From Whitmania pigra (lineage: Eukaryota > Annelida > Clitellata > Hirudinida > Haemopidae), in NCBI GenBank assembly GCA_021613335.1, contig JAJTWR010000350.1, positions 490,001 to 554,000 of the forward strand: a DNA stretch of 64,000 nucleotides, written 5' to 3'. The first letter of the stretch is position 1, and the number at the start of each line of letters is the position of its first letter. The position numbers and the translations under genes are program-made. Shown here in pieces: positions 50,801 to 64,000 of this stretch. The notes under the pieces are model-generated. The model saw nothing but the letters and a program-made list of their open reading frames with translations, searched no databases and was not told where the DNA came from.

Positions 50801-53111
50801 AATTAATACTTTGGATGAAATGTTATGTTGTTTGTGAATTAATCTTGGTTAATGTTAGATTCAGATAGAAATTGTAAGTATACCAATAATAACATGCTGA
50901 ACAATTTTAGTAAACATCATTAAAACTTTTAATTTAAAAGCAACAGTAATTTTTATACCAACAGAGAAAACAATAAGAAATTATAAATATCAAGGATAAC
51001 TAAAGTAGCCTAGATAAGGCCAACTTCTGAGTTTTGGCAGATCATGGTGTAAAATCCCTAATTAGCTTTATCAGCTCAATGATGATGATCATGTTTACAT
51101 GTAATTACGGTGACTTAATTGTAGGATTGTTTCATAGATGGAAGCATTTCTGACATTCATAATTTCCAATTACATTTTATGCAAATATTCTTAATGAATA
51201 TCTACCAAAACAGCTGAGCCTGAGCAACAAGATAGGCTTCAGGAACAACAGAAGGATCACATGTTTCTTCAAGAAGGACAAACTTGTGCCTGGACAGAAC
51301 AATCAATTTCTCAATGAGGACAGGTACCTGCTCCTCTCAAAGGGGAGAGCTGACAAAATGGGTTGGTTGTCATTTCTTGAAGTTCTTTTGTTAATGTCCT
51401 TGTTCTTGAGCCATTGTGCCACTTATGACCTGTAGAGTCAAAATAATCATTGACAATCAAGGTCCAGAATGTAAAGAATATAAACAAATGTCGTAGTTTT
51501 CTTTTGATGTTCGTTTGAGTTTTCATTAAATCTTAGACTTATTATCTACAAATTCTTCACTTTTATTTCATTCCTTAGGAAAGAAACTGATCCACGAACA
51601 GGAAGCGAACAAATATCCCTACGTGTCTCCCGAGCAGATCAAGACCTCGGACAAGGTCGACTTGTCGGGCACCATCAGATATCCTCTCGTTAAAGCACAC
51701 GGTTGGTTGGTTCTGCCTTTTCATGTGGAAGTTTTAAAATTTGTATTTGCATTTATCCAATTTGCTATTGCAACCAGATCCTTTCCATTGCCTATTATTA
51801 TAAGCTTATTATTAAAACTTAATATTGTGGTAATTACTTGATAATCACAACTTAAGCAACATGCTTAAGTATACCTAGAACAAATATTTCTTTGTATCTG
51901 TCCTGCTATAAGTATGTAATTAATTTACTTAACCAATTAAATGAATAATATCAAAACTAAGTGAGGCTCATGATAAAAGATAAATATCAAATAATTAAAT
52001 TGCTGATGTAATAATCTCTACTTTGAACGACCACACTGATGAATTTGTTAAGTAATTGCATTCATTATCATAATTGATTCGGTCGGAATATTAATTTATG
52101 CCACCAGCCTGCATGATGATACTTGGATGGATGCTTTGCTTCATGCTTGCCCTCATGTTGTCCAAGTACTACAGACCCATGTGGCCCAACACTCGCTGGT
52201 GTGGCAAGAGAGTTTGGTACACAGTGAGTAAACAAATAAACAAATTTTGAATATTCATTAACTACTTTCATTTGTCATTCATTAGGTGGGAGGAGTCATC
52301 CTCTGGTCAATCATGTTTTAATGACAAAGGAGTTTTAACTTATGAATGAAATATCATTTCAGGGTTACATGGCTCTGGTTGCACTTGCTTTGTTCTTCAC
52401 TGTAATTGGTTTCATTCTCATCTTCGTCCATGCATCCGGATACGTCGAGGTGGGAAGATTCAATTCCTTTGAATTGAAATTTGTCAGAAATATTTTTTAT
52501 TATTTTAATGAAAGTGTAATTTGCTTTTTTTTTTTGTGAAATTTATATTGATTTTGTCTGATTAAATTCAAGATGTAGGCTTGGTGAACCCAGAAATTAA
52601 ATGTTATTGCTTAGTTATTTATGAAATTATTCACATGAATATGCTCATAAATGCAGAATGTAAGGATGATGTTTTATAAATTCTTGAGTTTATTACTATC
52701 TTATCAGATCAATAAATTTATTAATTAGTAATTAATTATAGCTGAACATTTACCCTGACAAAGCCCACCCTCCAATTGGAATCTGTGTGACCATCCTCAT
52801 CGTACTCATCGTTAGTATTAACCTTTTGCACTGGCAATAGCTGCAGCATGTTAACATAACATGTTGATATAAATGGCTAACTAATTATTCCGATTTAATA
52901 ACTAAATTGATAGTTTAATTATTTATAATTAATATTTTCCAGTTCCTCCTGGCTTTCTGTCGTCCAACCGATCCTGACAAACGGTCGCCGTTTGGCGTCT
53001 GCATCAACTGGTTCTTGTGGCTCTTCGAGACCGCTGCCTCGGTTCTTGCAAGTACGTGTCATTGCGATTGATCGTAACAAAAATTGTTACTATTAAGGTT
53101 AATTGCAATCA

Positions 53112-53199
<88 letters not shown>

Positions 53200-54382
53200 A
53201 TTAATAAATAACATCTTTTCATTTTCATTGTCTGATTAATGATGTTTATCAGACATGTGAATGTAACAATCACTAAGTGAACCTTAAGTTATTAAGGTCA
53301 ACTTCTGCAATAATTTCTTTGACATTGTCCAACAAGCAAAATGTTGATAACATTTGCAAGAAATATAAATGAGGGTTTTAAGTTTATATTTATACTGATA
53401 TAAATAAAATCAACATGCAAGTTGTTTGTAATCAACTAACGAGATTACTACTTATTAATTAATTAATTTATTATTTATTAACCACCTCACCAGCCATAAA
53501 CATCTTCATCGGACTGAACCTACAAAAGGCTCATGTGCCGTGGTGGGCAACATGGGTGGTCGCTGCTTTCTTCCTCTTCCATCTCATCGTGGAACTCATC
53601 CTTGAGATTCATGGATGCCTCAACTCCAAGAAAGAAGAGTGTAATTATCAGCATCATCATCGTCGTCATCATCATCATCACCACCATCATCATCATTAGC
53701 TTCATCATTATCATCATTTAATTTAATTAACTCTTGTTGTGGTGTTGATAATGATGAAACCATAGATGGTTTCCATAATTGTGTGTTAGAACAACAATTA
53801 AATAATTAATTTTAAGGTAAAACGTTTAGAGATAAATTTAAATAAATACCTGCACTAACTAATCACAGTGTGATGATTTGGTAATATCATTAATGACGTT
53901 CTTAATCATAATTAATCATAAATATCAACTTCACATCATTATAAAACATAACAATGTGTTGTTAACTAATATTGATGATTGTCATTCATATTCACAGTCC
54001 ACAAGCAGGAGTATGAGAAGCACAAGAGAGGAGGATTAGAGAGAGAACCAGTGGTTAGGAGATGTCAATTATCAAATTATTGCTAGATTTATTATTTAAT
54101 TGTTGTTTTTTTTAGTTGCATATTAAATATTGATTAAATATAACCGGTGCTATACAACAGCCATGCTATACCTACAGTGTTTTAAAAATGGCATATTATT
54201 ATTATTATTGTTGTAACTATTTATTAATAGATATATATTTAACATTATTCGGTATTTAAACACCATGAAATTGAACTTATTTAAAACAGGGCAAGAATTT
54301 CAAGAACAGAACGATAGTGATATACCTCTTCGTCTCCACCATCCTGTGCTTCGTCGCCGTCATTGGCATAGCAACGGGTTGA
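47864..54382 (+). CDS. Reeler-DOMON-cytochrome b561 membrane protein (FRRS1-like)
   Basis: Fifteen exons: 47864-48059, 48586-48734, 48874-48974, 49685-49781, 50107-50310, 50611-50718, 51214-51361, 51579-51701, 52108-52223, 52363-52449, 52742-52810, 52943-53051, 53494-53640, 53998-54053, 54290-54382. All phases agree, giving 600 residues. Order of parts: signal peptide; a Reeler domain of about 150 residues with NALIHGNLSNF and FAWASYPSTQG; a Ser/Pro linker; a DOMON domain with GWVSVAFSEDTK and DEVFECLW; then a b561-type membrane domain and a last C-terminal membrane segment. Family knowledge: FRRS1/SDR2 proteins move electrons across membranes, and some reduce ferric iron. Here the TM2 and TM4 histidines (KAHA, KAHPPIG) remain, but the expected TM3 and TM5 histidines are absent (TGYMALV, NWFLW). 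Full two-heme transport is therefore doubtful. The ATG at 47864 opens the signal peptide. Confidence 0.92.
53114..53197. repeat. (ATT)n microsatellite in an FRRS1-like intron
   Basis: About 28 uninterrupted ATT triplets inside the intron between exons 52943-53051 and 53494-53640. Confidence 0.97.
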
Positions 54383-55071
54383 TGACGAAAGATGCTTGTT
54401 TAACTTCTTAGTTGGAGACTTATGATGAATTCTAAGTGCATTTTGATTCTTCCCCAATTGCTTGACGAATTAGCTTTTAACTTGTTGTTATTATTATTAT
54501 TATTATTTCTATCAGTAACGACGACGATGATGTAGTAATAATATTTAATAATGATAATGATAATAATGTTATTATTCGTGTTGTTCTTTTCATTGGTTTG
54601 TGTTTGCTTGAATTTATCGTGTCTTGGGGCAGTAGATTTGATGTTTTGACTTTTTATTTCCTCGTTGACTGAACAAGCTATCCATGGTTTTAACTGTTTA
54701 ATCCTACCAGCTCGAATTGGTATCCTTGTTGTGAGATTTTTGAAAGTTTTAGAAATTTTTAAACTTTTAAAAGTTTTATTGACCATTTTTTGATCAATTG
54801 TCACCACAAGGATGGTTTTTCTTCAGTGTTTTCTGATGATGTTCTCAGGATTAAGACCACTGACAATGTCAGAAATTGAAATTCTTTCTCTATTTTTTGG
54901 TGGACAAAATTACCTTAAACATGCTTTTCCCCAACAATAATGTCGTCTCGTTTAACAATTACTTAGTAACTTTATTAATAATTATTTATGCTCTGCATTG
55001 CCTTGTCTGGACTCACAGTAGATGGATTCTAGCTCTCAATAGATGTTAATGCAGCCCTGTTTTTTACCAGT

Positions 55072-55077
55072 AATAAA
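55072..55077 (+). terminator. Possible polyadenylation signal of the FRRS1-like gene
   Basis: AATAAA about 690 bases after the stop codon. It is a candidate only, because such hexamers are common in AT-rich DNA. Confidence 0.3.
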
Positions 55078-56715
55078 GTTTTGGATCTGATCAAATAACC
55101 GAAGTTTCACATGAAATGCTTTTTGCTGCCTGATGTGCTGGCATGTTTTATTAGTGCATTAAGAAATGAATTATAGTTTAATAGATCTAAGTTAATTATT
55201 TTTATTCAATAATAATTAATAATTTTATTGAATGGAATAGTGTGTGAAATATTTTTACTCAAATGCAGTCGAATGTATTTTTACTATTGAATACCAAGAG
55301 TTATTAATTATGTGCTCAAGGATTCGTTTGGCATACAAAACTTTAGATTAAGGTATGATTCAGATGTGTGATATATGTTATGTGTTATATATGTTACTTA
55401 TTTCAAAAGATTTATTGGGTCCAGTGGGTGGTTAATGGTTATTTCATAGAATAACGAGTAATAATTTAAATAGTTTTAGTTTTACGGTTTTGCTATTGAA
55501 CTGTTTATACTGGATAAAGTTCATCTTAAATTAAGCTTCCTATTCGAGTGATGGTATTAATTTTTTAAAGATTTCGCAGATATGCATTATCAAAATTAAT
55601 TTAATATTTAATTGATTTAAAAAAATAATTATTTAAGGTAACAAATTAAACAAGCTACAGTTTGTAAATGTAAATTATTAGCTTATTTAAAGTCACTAAT
55701 CAAGACAAGTTTTGAGAACAGGTCTGGCAATAATATATAATTAGTAAAAGTAACAATTACAAAAACGCTTCAAGGTCAGGGGCACTCAAATGTTTTGAGA
55801 TTGATGTTATCCCTCCAACAGCTAATTAAATCCTACGAGAACCTTAATCACGATTTATCAGGAATTACATCTGGAGGCGATCGGCTTCGTTGCTGATTAA
55901 TATTCATGAGGCATCCGATTGGGTATATTGAATTGTATAAACATTTTTTAAAATTACACTCAGAAGAGTCTGCTAACTTTATTTAGGTCTAGGAAATTAT
56001 GGAGTGAAATCAGTAATTCTGTCTTCGAATAGCTGTTATTTCGAAGTGGTGCTTTGAATTTATATGGGGAAAAAGTCCTTAAGCTGAATTTTGTCGTCTG
56101 CTTGCATTTTAAATAAAAAAAATCAAAAGCAGAATAAGCTGATGAGAATTAAATAAATGAGAATATAAAAAGAAAATCTGGAAGTTTGAGAAGAAGCTTC
56201 TAGATTGATTTACTCAAAATTTTTTGAAATGACTAAAGTCCGAGATTTTTAGATCTCTCTAACCTTTGAGGCCTTTGCATGGTTTAGCGAAAACATTCGA
56301 AAACTGAGGATCGATGAAAAGCCGACAAAGAGATTAATGAAGAGACATTTTCTGGACCCATCGGATTGAAAGATTGAAGGTATTAAGACTAAAACAGCTG
56401 GCGTTAACTTCTAAATGTCGCTATTATTCATCCGCCATTCGAACTCTTCCCTTCAGAATGTTCATACTCACAAGAAATTCTACATTCTACGTTGCAGCTG
56501 AGTTTACCAGATGAGAATTAAGTGAACAAATCAAGAATGGCTGTTGTTATGCTTTTAAGAAAGAAAATCGAAAAATTTGACGAAGTTTAGTCAAGGAAAT
56601 AGATTTTAAGTGCACGGTTATAGATCGAAGCAATAAATTGGTAATTATAACCATTTGATTATTCACTTCCTTTTGAAAACACGATTCTATATCGAGGTTA
56701 CGCAGATATTTATCT

Positions 56716-57230
<515 letters not shown>

Positions 57231-59657
57231 GGGTATACTCATTTATTAATAATACGTATACTTAATTAATAATAATGCGTATACTTATTTAATTTCCATG
57301 TCAATGCTGCCTTCATTCTTCCCATTACCAAACTTCGCCGTGCTATATAAAATATAAAATAATTTGATTGTTAAATGGATATTCTGCTACTTAGACTAAT
57401 GTATTTCAAAATAAAAATCACAACATGTAGTCATTGATTTTAAACTTTCAAAAAAGTTTTGGGCGACTTAATTCTCTCGTAAGCCGGCATTTTAAATCTA
57501 TAATATCGCTTAACTACTAAAATAATGTCGAATGATTATTGCATGCAAATCAACAAATTTTCTGCGCATGTCACGAATAACATTAATATTAATTACAAAT
57601 ACCTCAGATGAAAGATAACTTAATGGCAGTTATTCTTACATCGCCCGAAACCAAAAAATTGAAATTGTAATGTCTTAACTCCCAGCGTTGCCATCATCAA
57701 CAGCATCGATATCACCGTCTTCATCACCATCATCATCATTATCGTCACCATCGCTTTAATGGCAGCCATAAACATTATCATTGTGCATTCAGTTACGTGA
57801 GATTATATCATTGTTCGCACACAAAGAACAATCGACAGAAATCATATTTGATTCATGACATTTTCACAGCATCTGCCGCAAGAAGGTAACTTCATCATTA
57901 TCATCGTCATCACCCTCGTCGTCGGCGCCATCAGCTACTCTAATCACATGTTAAATGAGAATTAATTAACCACAGCAACTATGCGATCTTATCAACCAGG
58001 AAATCGAAAGTTTCTCCTAGGGGTAATTACATGGTATTTATTTATAGCTAAACATGGATGACCAATAGGAAGCGACGGACCACGTGATAAAACAACAAGA
58101 CAAATACATTTCATCGTCAAACCATTCAAATGCTAAATATTCCATAAATTTTGATTGACAAATAAATCGGATTTAACATTGAAAACAAAAGGAGTTATTA
58201 AAATAGTGCACATTCAAAGACATCGTCAATAAAGTGACAACATTTAGTTTAACCTCAGGTAAAAAAAATCCATTGAAAAGATTTACGTCACTAACAAGAA
58301 TTCACTTGAAGGTCCGATGTTTCATATTGATGTTTATTGAGCTCAGGCAGCTCAGATATTTCTATAATTTAGAAATTTGTCTACCATAACTACGAAATGG
58401 TGAGGGAGTAATAGTGAACATTAAAAGGTTTTCTAAAAAGTCATTCAAAAACTTAGAGACGAATTCCTTCGTATCCGATTATTTAAAAATTGAACATCTT
58501 GAGGACAAATATTTCTCTGAAGTTACCCAATTGCCGTGTCAAGCCCAAATTCACAAGTGATTCCATCCACAATTGTTTCATTCATCTCCACACAACTATG
58601 ACTTGTTGAGACTGCACTTAAAACTTTCCAAATACTGAAACAACGTCAGCCTTAGTACGGAAAGCAGACACGTTGTATTAAAAGTTATTGAATCAATGTT
58701 TTGTTAATGATGGTGCAACATGCTCTTTCGGAATAAAAACATCTTTTTGAATCGATAAATGACTAATCATCAACTCGCCTCATCAATAATCATTTTTAGT
58801 TTTACCTCATTAAGCAATTTAATTTTCATGATTTAACCCAATTTTAATTATATTAATAATCTCTTATTAGGTACGACGGACAAAGTTTCCTCAGGCGGAA
58901 AAAGATCGCCATCGAAGTTTGAGCAACTTTCTGACCTTCTTGAATGCTCGTCGTCTTACCAGTCAATGAAGACCAGTTTGATGGTAGTTTGTAAAAGCAA
59001 CGCCCACCTCAGGTGAACCAATAAGATGGTTTCGAATTTTAATGAAGTTTTCGGAGATGCATTTGTCGGGGCGAATGAACTGAACTAGTCTTCATAAGAA
59101 GGACAATGAGCTGGTTAAGACAACTAATTGTCTTTAAAGTGGATTTGTGAAGTTAGATTATCAATGATATCAGATAGCATTATTAACTTATTATAAGCTT
59201 TGTTAAACGAACTATTTGGATTTACTAATAAGAAGCTTTCATTCAGAACCAAACTTTGGGAATTTCAATGTTGGAATCTGAAAAGGTCGTTTCTTTGAAT
59301 ATTTTAAATTTCCTTGAGAATTCTTGTGGACATTTTTATTTTACGGTGACCGATAGTAAATGTAAATATACAAAAGTAATTTACAAAAAAAATTTAAATG
59401 ATCAACTTTTGTTCAAATGAACAAAACTATTAAACCTTTGTTTATAAGAAGATATAATTTCTACAGCTGCGCAATTACTTTGGATAATTCATTCGGTAAA
59501 TCACTTTTATTAAGTCAAGTTGTCCGAATTATTCTTTATAGATGCTACAAATATAGAAATCATGAATAAAAGAATAAAAAAATAAGAAACATCTTACAAA
59601 GTCTCGAAAATTTTTCACCAGGACCGCAATAAAGATTGTCAGCTCCTAAATGAAAAA

Positions 59658-62600
59658 ATGTCGACAATAACATTGAAGTGCCTCATATCGACTGAGGAAG
59701 GATCAGAAGAATTACACGTAGCTACTCTTAATAACAGCGGTTACTTTAGAGACATCGCACAACAGTCTCTCGTGGTACTTGGATATTCATTGGACGCCAT
59801 CTACATGTCCAAAGGTTCCTTGATATTTGAATATGTCTCAATTATCTTTTCATTGAACTGATTTTACCAAAGTCATATTTATAAACATTTAAATTTAATC
59901 AATAAATCAACAAAAATTGGTTGAAATGTCAATTAGTTAAGAACATGTAGTTAAGAACATTTCAAATCTATCATAAAAAAAAGCAAATGAAAAATAAACA
60001 TGAGGAACAATGACCAGATGAAGTGAGAATTGGGTTAGACTTATTGATCCAAGCGATGTAATAGAAATTTGTAGGTTTCACGTGAACTCTCAATTTTTAT
60101 TATTGTATAAATAAATTTGGTAATAAATGAATGTAGTTCTCAAAACACAAGAAATACGAATTAACTTTTTATAAACATTCATTCAAAATGTTTACAATTC
60201 GGATTGTTCAAATCGTTAGACCCAAACCAAAGTTTATCATTATTAATCTTTTATTAAATTTTATTATACATTTTTATTAAATACATCACGACCTGATTAT
60301 ACAGGTAATAATAACAAAGATGACATAAAAGGAAATGTGCCTCAATCAGGTGAGCCCAATGCGTCAATCGACGTTCTTCTTTTCATTCTTCTCCTTCCTT
60401 ATCCTTCTTCTTCTTCTTTTTCTTCTTTACAGGGGGTTTCTTGTCTTCTTTAGTCTTTACAACGGGGAACTGGCCACTGTCACTGTACTTGTTGAAACAC
60501 GTAGGATTATCTTCGTCCTTGTAGTGGTCCAAAACGTCTTTAGGGACGAGTTGACTCTGGCATAAGTAGCAGTAGATGCATTTGCAGCAATAGCAGACAA
60601 TCTTGTTTATGCCACCATCTTTATCGGCTCTAGAGCTGCAATTGGGACAAAGTACAACGATCTCTTCTTTTGCCGTCTCTTTTTCTTCGTTCGCCAGACG
60701 TCCTACCATCTTCTTCATCGGCTTCTTACATTTGTTGACGCCATGATATGTCATCTTACAGTTCGGACAGAATGCAAAGCTACAGCCAGGACAAATGACA
60801 CAGGTTGCGTCCTCTTCGACAGATATTGCCATCCCACAAGCGACACTCGGGCAGTAACGAATGTTGAACTGCAGTTCATATTCTTGTTGTGTCGTTATCT
60901 CAGTGTACTTTTCAAATAGCTCCTCTGAAATGTCCTTGATGTCACATACTGTTAATTTATCCTCGCAATTTTCTACATTACAAATCACCTTGTCGATTTG
61001 GCGCTTGTTGAGGATATCCTCGATATGGCTGTGCCCGCATTCCCTACAGACTAAATGTCCGCAAGTTTCAAACTTAACAAGGTTCACTCCTTTCTTTATT
61101 TGCGAACAAACGTCGCAGTAATGACTTTTTGCACGGAAAGATTTATCTTTTAACTTACGACTGACCTTCAAGAGTTGCTCCAATGCAGTCTCGGAGACAG
61201 CCAATGGAAATTCCAAGTTCAAAAATCCGAAGCCTTCGTTTTGCAAGAAATCAATCCAAGTGAAAAGCACGACACACCTGTAGTTCTCCTCCCACATGTG
61301 ATAAAGTCTTTCTTTCAGCATTTCTATATGCTCAGGAGACAACCACAAACACTGCAGTTCAATTGTCGGAGGTTCCGAAGAAGGATATCCCGGTGGCATG
61401 ACAAAATTTACAACAATAGGAGAAATGAAGTCAATTTGGACTGTGGCATCATTGCATTTGAAGTCGTAAGGTCCCGAGCAATTGCGAAGTCCAACTGTCA
61501 TCCTGCCAGAGAATGGCTTCCTGGAGATATCGCAGTCGAAGATGTTCTCGTTGTAAATGCTCTGAAGAGCTACAATTTCATCAGACTGTTCGTTTTCGTT
61601 ATCCATGATGTAAGAGATTGATTCAGCTCTTTATAGAATATTGAAATCAAAATATTCGTTGAATTTCCTATTGTTTAAACGAAGGTGTTTCGAGTCTCGA
61701 GGAAGCAAACAAATTGTAAAAAAGATCGCGAATATTATTATTGACCAATAAAATTTGAATTGATTAAATTTTAATTAAATTATCACTTAAAAACTTAATT
61801 AATAATTATTTTTACAAAATAATAATTTTTATTAAAATAAAATAAACATAATAATAACAATAAATCCAAACCAGAGCAAATTACTTTATTTAATGCTATA
61901 AATTTAATCTCGCAAGTTACTTCAGATAACTTAGGCTTACTGATGTTCAATCAAATGCAGGCTGGATTGAAATTGACAAGTGGAATCCTATCGAGTGCCA
62001 TTCGGTCACTGATGACGTCAGAGCAACAGTCGGCGAGGTTATAGGACATTTAGTCTCACATCTAACTCTGAGAATTAGAATTTATAAGTGAGTTGCATCA
62101 TTAATTTATATTTAGAAATGACTTTATTTAAAACGACTACTTTTCAAATGTCATTTGTTGATAAGTCTGCCTCGACTGAAGTTGCGTTTATTTGTATCCT
62201 CACATTTCAAACAAATATCGGAAGAATTATCGGTATTGTTTATTGGACTTCTCAACAAACCTAAAACTTTTACATTTTATTTTGTCAATCAATAGAAATT
62301 AAGGTTGTTTTGTCTATTTGCGCAGTTTAAAAATTATTCTGTTTCTCAGGTCAAGAGATAACGAAATTCCTTCAATGACTTTTCTCAAGTTGCAATTTCA
62401 GGTAATTTTGAACAAGAGTAAATCATGATTTGAGATGAATGTAAAAGAGCTTACAATCAACAGACATTACAAACATGACATGAAATATAAACTTTTCAAG
62501 GTAAACGGTAATTGTTACACAATGTTTGTGTATCATCAGTACTGAAATAAACGAACTAGTAATTACTTACAAATATTAATGAACATTTAGTGAACAATTA

Positions 62601-64000
62601 CATCGAATCATCTAAATATTTATTTTCAGCATCTCATGAACCAATGCGACCAACAAAAGTCCAACGAAGCTTCTTTTCTTTTTCCTTCCATCAATTCTTC
62701 GAGTGATCCTCAGGATAACGATGCCCCAAATGATTTTCTAACGCTTGTCCATGACTGCCTTGATCAAGCAGAGACGATGGACGAAGGTAGTGATGGTGAC
62801 GATGATGACGACGACTATGGTGTTGAAGATGATAACGAGAGGACAAAGACTTATCAAGATTTGAAGATTTCAGACAATTTTGATGCGGACAATAATAAAC
62901 GAAAACATTTTAAATTAGAAGAAGAGATGCCTAGTGATGTTGCTGTCCTGAAAAAGATTCGAAATGATCAGGTCAAGGAAGATGAGGAAATCCAGTCATC
63001 CAACTCTGATGTGGATTCTTGTGCCGATGGAGAGAACAATGTTGTTCAGATTTTAGATGGAGTAGATGAACCCTGCAATGATATTCTCCTAGAGGAAGAT
63101 CATAAGGAAAACACCAGCAACTGGAGTGGCACAGAACGATGTGATTCCGTTACAAATCACATCGATGTGGAGGGTCTTGAAGATTTCGAGGAAAAATCGG
63201 TAAATTGTGACGGAGACACTGATGAGCACATGGATGACTCTATCTTTCCAAATCTTGACAAGCCAGCAGATCTCAGGACCCACGGGAATAAACTAACAGA
63301 TTCATCAGTCAAATCTGATCAAGAATTGGGAAACCATACGGAAAACCATCCAATGACCTTACACGAAAGACCTTTAAGACATCCTACAAATCAACCCAAT
63401 TTCATCCGTCCATGGAATGCACAATTTCAATCAGTGATTAGCAGAACTCCACCGTTTCCATTAGACTCCTACAACATTCAGCAGGAAGCAATCCATATGG
63501 CCTTTATGCGCAGCTTCTTCAACTTCAAATATCCTCACTTCGTGGATCAGAACGCCACTCACTTGATTCAAGAACGTTTTGTCGGCTTCAAGCAGAATCT
63601 CACATCGCAAAATAGCACCGACCATCATGTCAACGTTGAAGGAACTAGATCGACTGCAACAAACCACATCAACGACTACAACCGGGAAGCCCTTTTGAAA
63701 TACGCCATGTTTGCTTCTGCCTTTCCCCCGAGTTTGAATCTCGATAACTTGAACAAAAAACAGAACGATCCCCAAACCGAAGTACGTCACTGGCACGAAT
63801 CAATGTCAAGTCATGAGAAGAAAAAGGAGTTGGGAAAGGATGAGAGCATCCAAGGGGAAGATAATTCGTGCGAAGTGACAAAAATCGAAAAAACTTCTCC
63901 TCTCAGTCCAACAGATGATGAACTCTCTCGAAAACCGAGAACCGAGAGTTTTTTCACCTCCACAAGCAGACCAAGCACAGATTCTGACAAAGTAACTTCG
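59658..64000 (+). CDS. SATB/dve-like (Compass-class) transcription factor, 5' part
   Basis: Exons 59658-59814, 61961-62087, 62350-62401 and 62630 to beyond the window end. Phases agree; 569 residues are visible. The first 100 residues match the N-terminal ubiquitin-like (ULD/Compass) domain of SATB and Defective proventriculus: SLVVLGYSLDAIYMSKGWIE, then IDKWNP, VTDD and ATVGEVIGHL, parallel to SLGYSH..AKGLIQVGKWNP and VTD..ATVADML in vertebrate SATB. In the family this domain drives tetramerisation and partner binding. The long fourth exon is acidic and Ser/Asn-rich, with a run of six aspartates and a KRKHFKLEEE patch that may be a nuclear signal. The homeodomain or CUT region expected further on lies outside the window, so SATB versus dve cannot be decided. 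The 2.1 kb first intron holds the RNF14-like gene. Confidence 0.85.
60383..61606 (-). CDS. RNF14: RNF14-like RBR protein, intronless, catalytic cysteine replaced
   Basis: A single 407-residue frame. Residues 1-135 form an RWD domain (DEIVALQSIY start, PPGYPSSEPP turn). RING1 spans about 164-214 with CDVC, CGH and CREC ligands. The IBR spans about 252-293 (YCPSVACGM, CPGCSFAFCPNC, TYHG). RING2 is at about 320-349, and the tail is a lysine run ending GEE. In RBR ligases RING2 carries the cysteine that accepts ubiquitin, within a DGGCN-type motif; here the motif is DGGINKIVC, with Ile333 (codon 60608-60610) in its place. The frame is otherwise intact with all visible zinc ligands, so it looks maintained and not a decayed pseudogene. 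Lack of introns and location inside another gene's intron suggest origin by retroposition. It may act as a binding platform rather than a ligase. Confidence 0.9.
   Translation of the reverse strand: MDNENEQSDEIVALQSIYNENIFDCDISRKPFSGRMTVGLRNCSGPYDFKCNDATVQIDFISPIVVNFVMPPGYPSSEPPTIELQCLWLSPEHIEMLKERLYHMWEENYRCVVLFTWIDFLQNEGFGFLNLEFPLAVSETALEQLLKVSRKLKDKSFRAKSHYCDVCSQIKKGVNLVKFETCGHLVCRECGHSHIEDILNKRQIDKVICNVENCEDKLTVCDIKDISEELFEKYTEITTQQEYELQFNIRYCPSVACGMAISVEEDATCVICPGCSFAFCPNCKMTYHGVNKCKKPMKKMVGRLANEEKETAKEEIVVLCPNCSSRADKDGGINKIVCYCCKCIYCYLCQSQLVPKDVLDHYKDEDNPTCFNKYSDSGQFPVVKTKEDKKPPVKKKKKKKKDKEGEE

Noticed and set aside
61175..61621. 148-residue frame on the plus strand
   Set aside because: Antisense shadow of the RNF14-like coding sequence.

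Overview
This is a gene-dense, AT-rich stretch of a metazoan nuclear genome. Its genes are built from small exons joined by GT..AG introns of mostly 60 to 1,000 bases. An engrailed homeobox gene, a clade-A fibrillar procollagen and a SATB/dve (Compass-class) gene together point to a bilaterian invertebrate. The species cannot be told from the sequence; long (AAT)n/(ATT)n tracts and tRNA-derived SINEs do not narrow it down. Exon boundaries below were worked out by hand from splice motifs and codon phase, and every junction given keeps the reading frame.

Layout. 0.5-4.3 kb, minus: a 12-exon gene with a Nudix box and an unrecognised N-terminus. 4.3-5.7 kb: a divergent promoter interval with an inverted repeat of about 90 bases and a SINE inserted between its arms. 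5.7-10.3 kb, plus: GTF2H4, the TFIIH p52 subunit. 10.3-15.5 kb: gene-free, microsatellite-rich DNA. 15.5-25.5 kb, plus: engrailed, two coding exons around an 8.4 kb intron holding a SINE and several triplet arrays. 25.7-28.9 kb: no gene seen. 28.9-41.6 kb, plus: a complete fibrillar procollagen of about 52 coding exons and 337 uninterrupted Gly-X-Y triplets. 42.8-46.9 kb, minus: an endosomal syntaxin (STX7/12 type) with a hAT-like element in one intron. 47.9-54.4 kb, plus: a Reeler-DOMON-cytochrome b561 protein (FRRS1 type). 54.4-59.6 kb: gene-free, with a 0.5 kb (AAT)n array. 59.7 kb to the window end, plus: the 5' part of a SATB/dve-like gene, whose first intron holds an intronless RNF14-like RBR gene on the opposite strand.

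The genes do not form one pathway. They are a housekeeping transcription/repair factor, two developmental transcription factors, a structural matrix protein, a membrane-fusion SNARE, a membrane oxidoreductase-like protein and a probable inactive ubiquitin-ligase homologue. The most interesting signals are departures from family norms. The RBR protein has isoleucine in place of the catalytic cysteine. The b561 protein lacks the two histidines that would bind one of its two hemes. The collagen C-propeptide lacks both cysteines used for interchain bonds. The divergent promoter contains an inverted duplication in which each copy faces its own gene.
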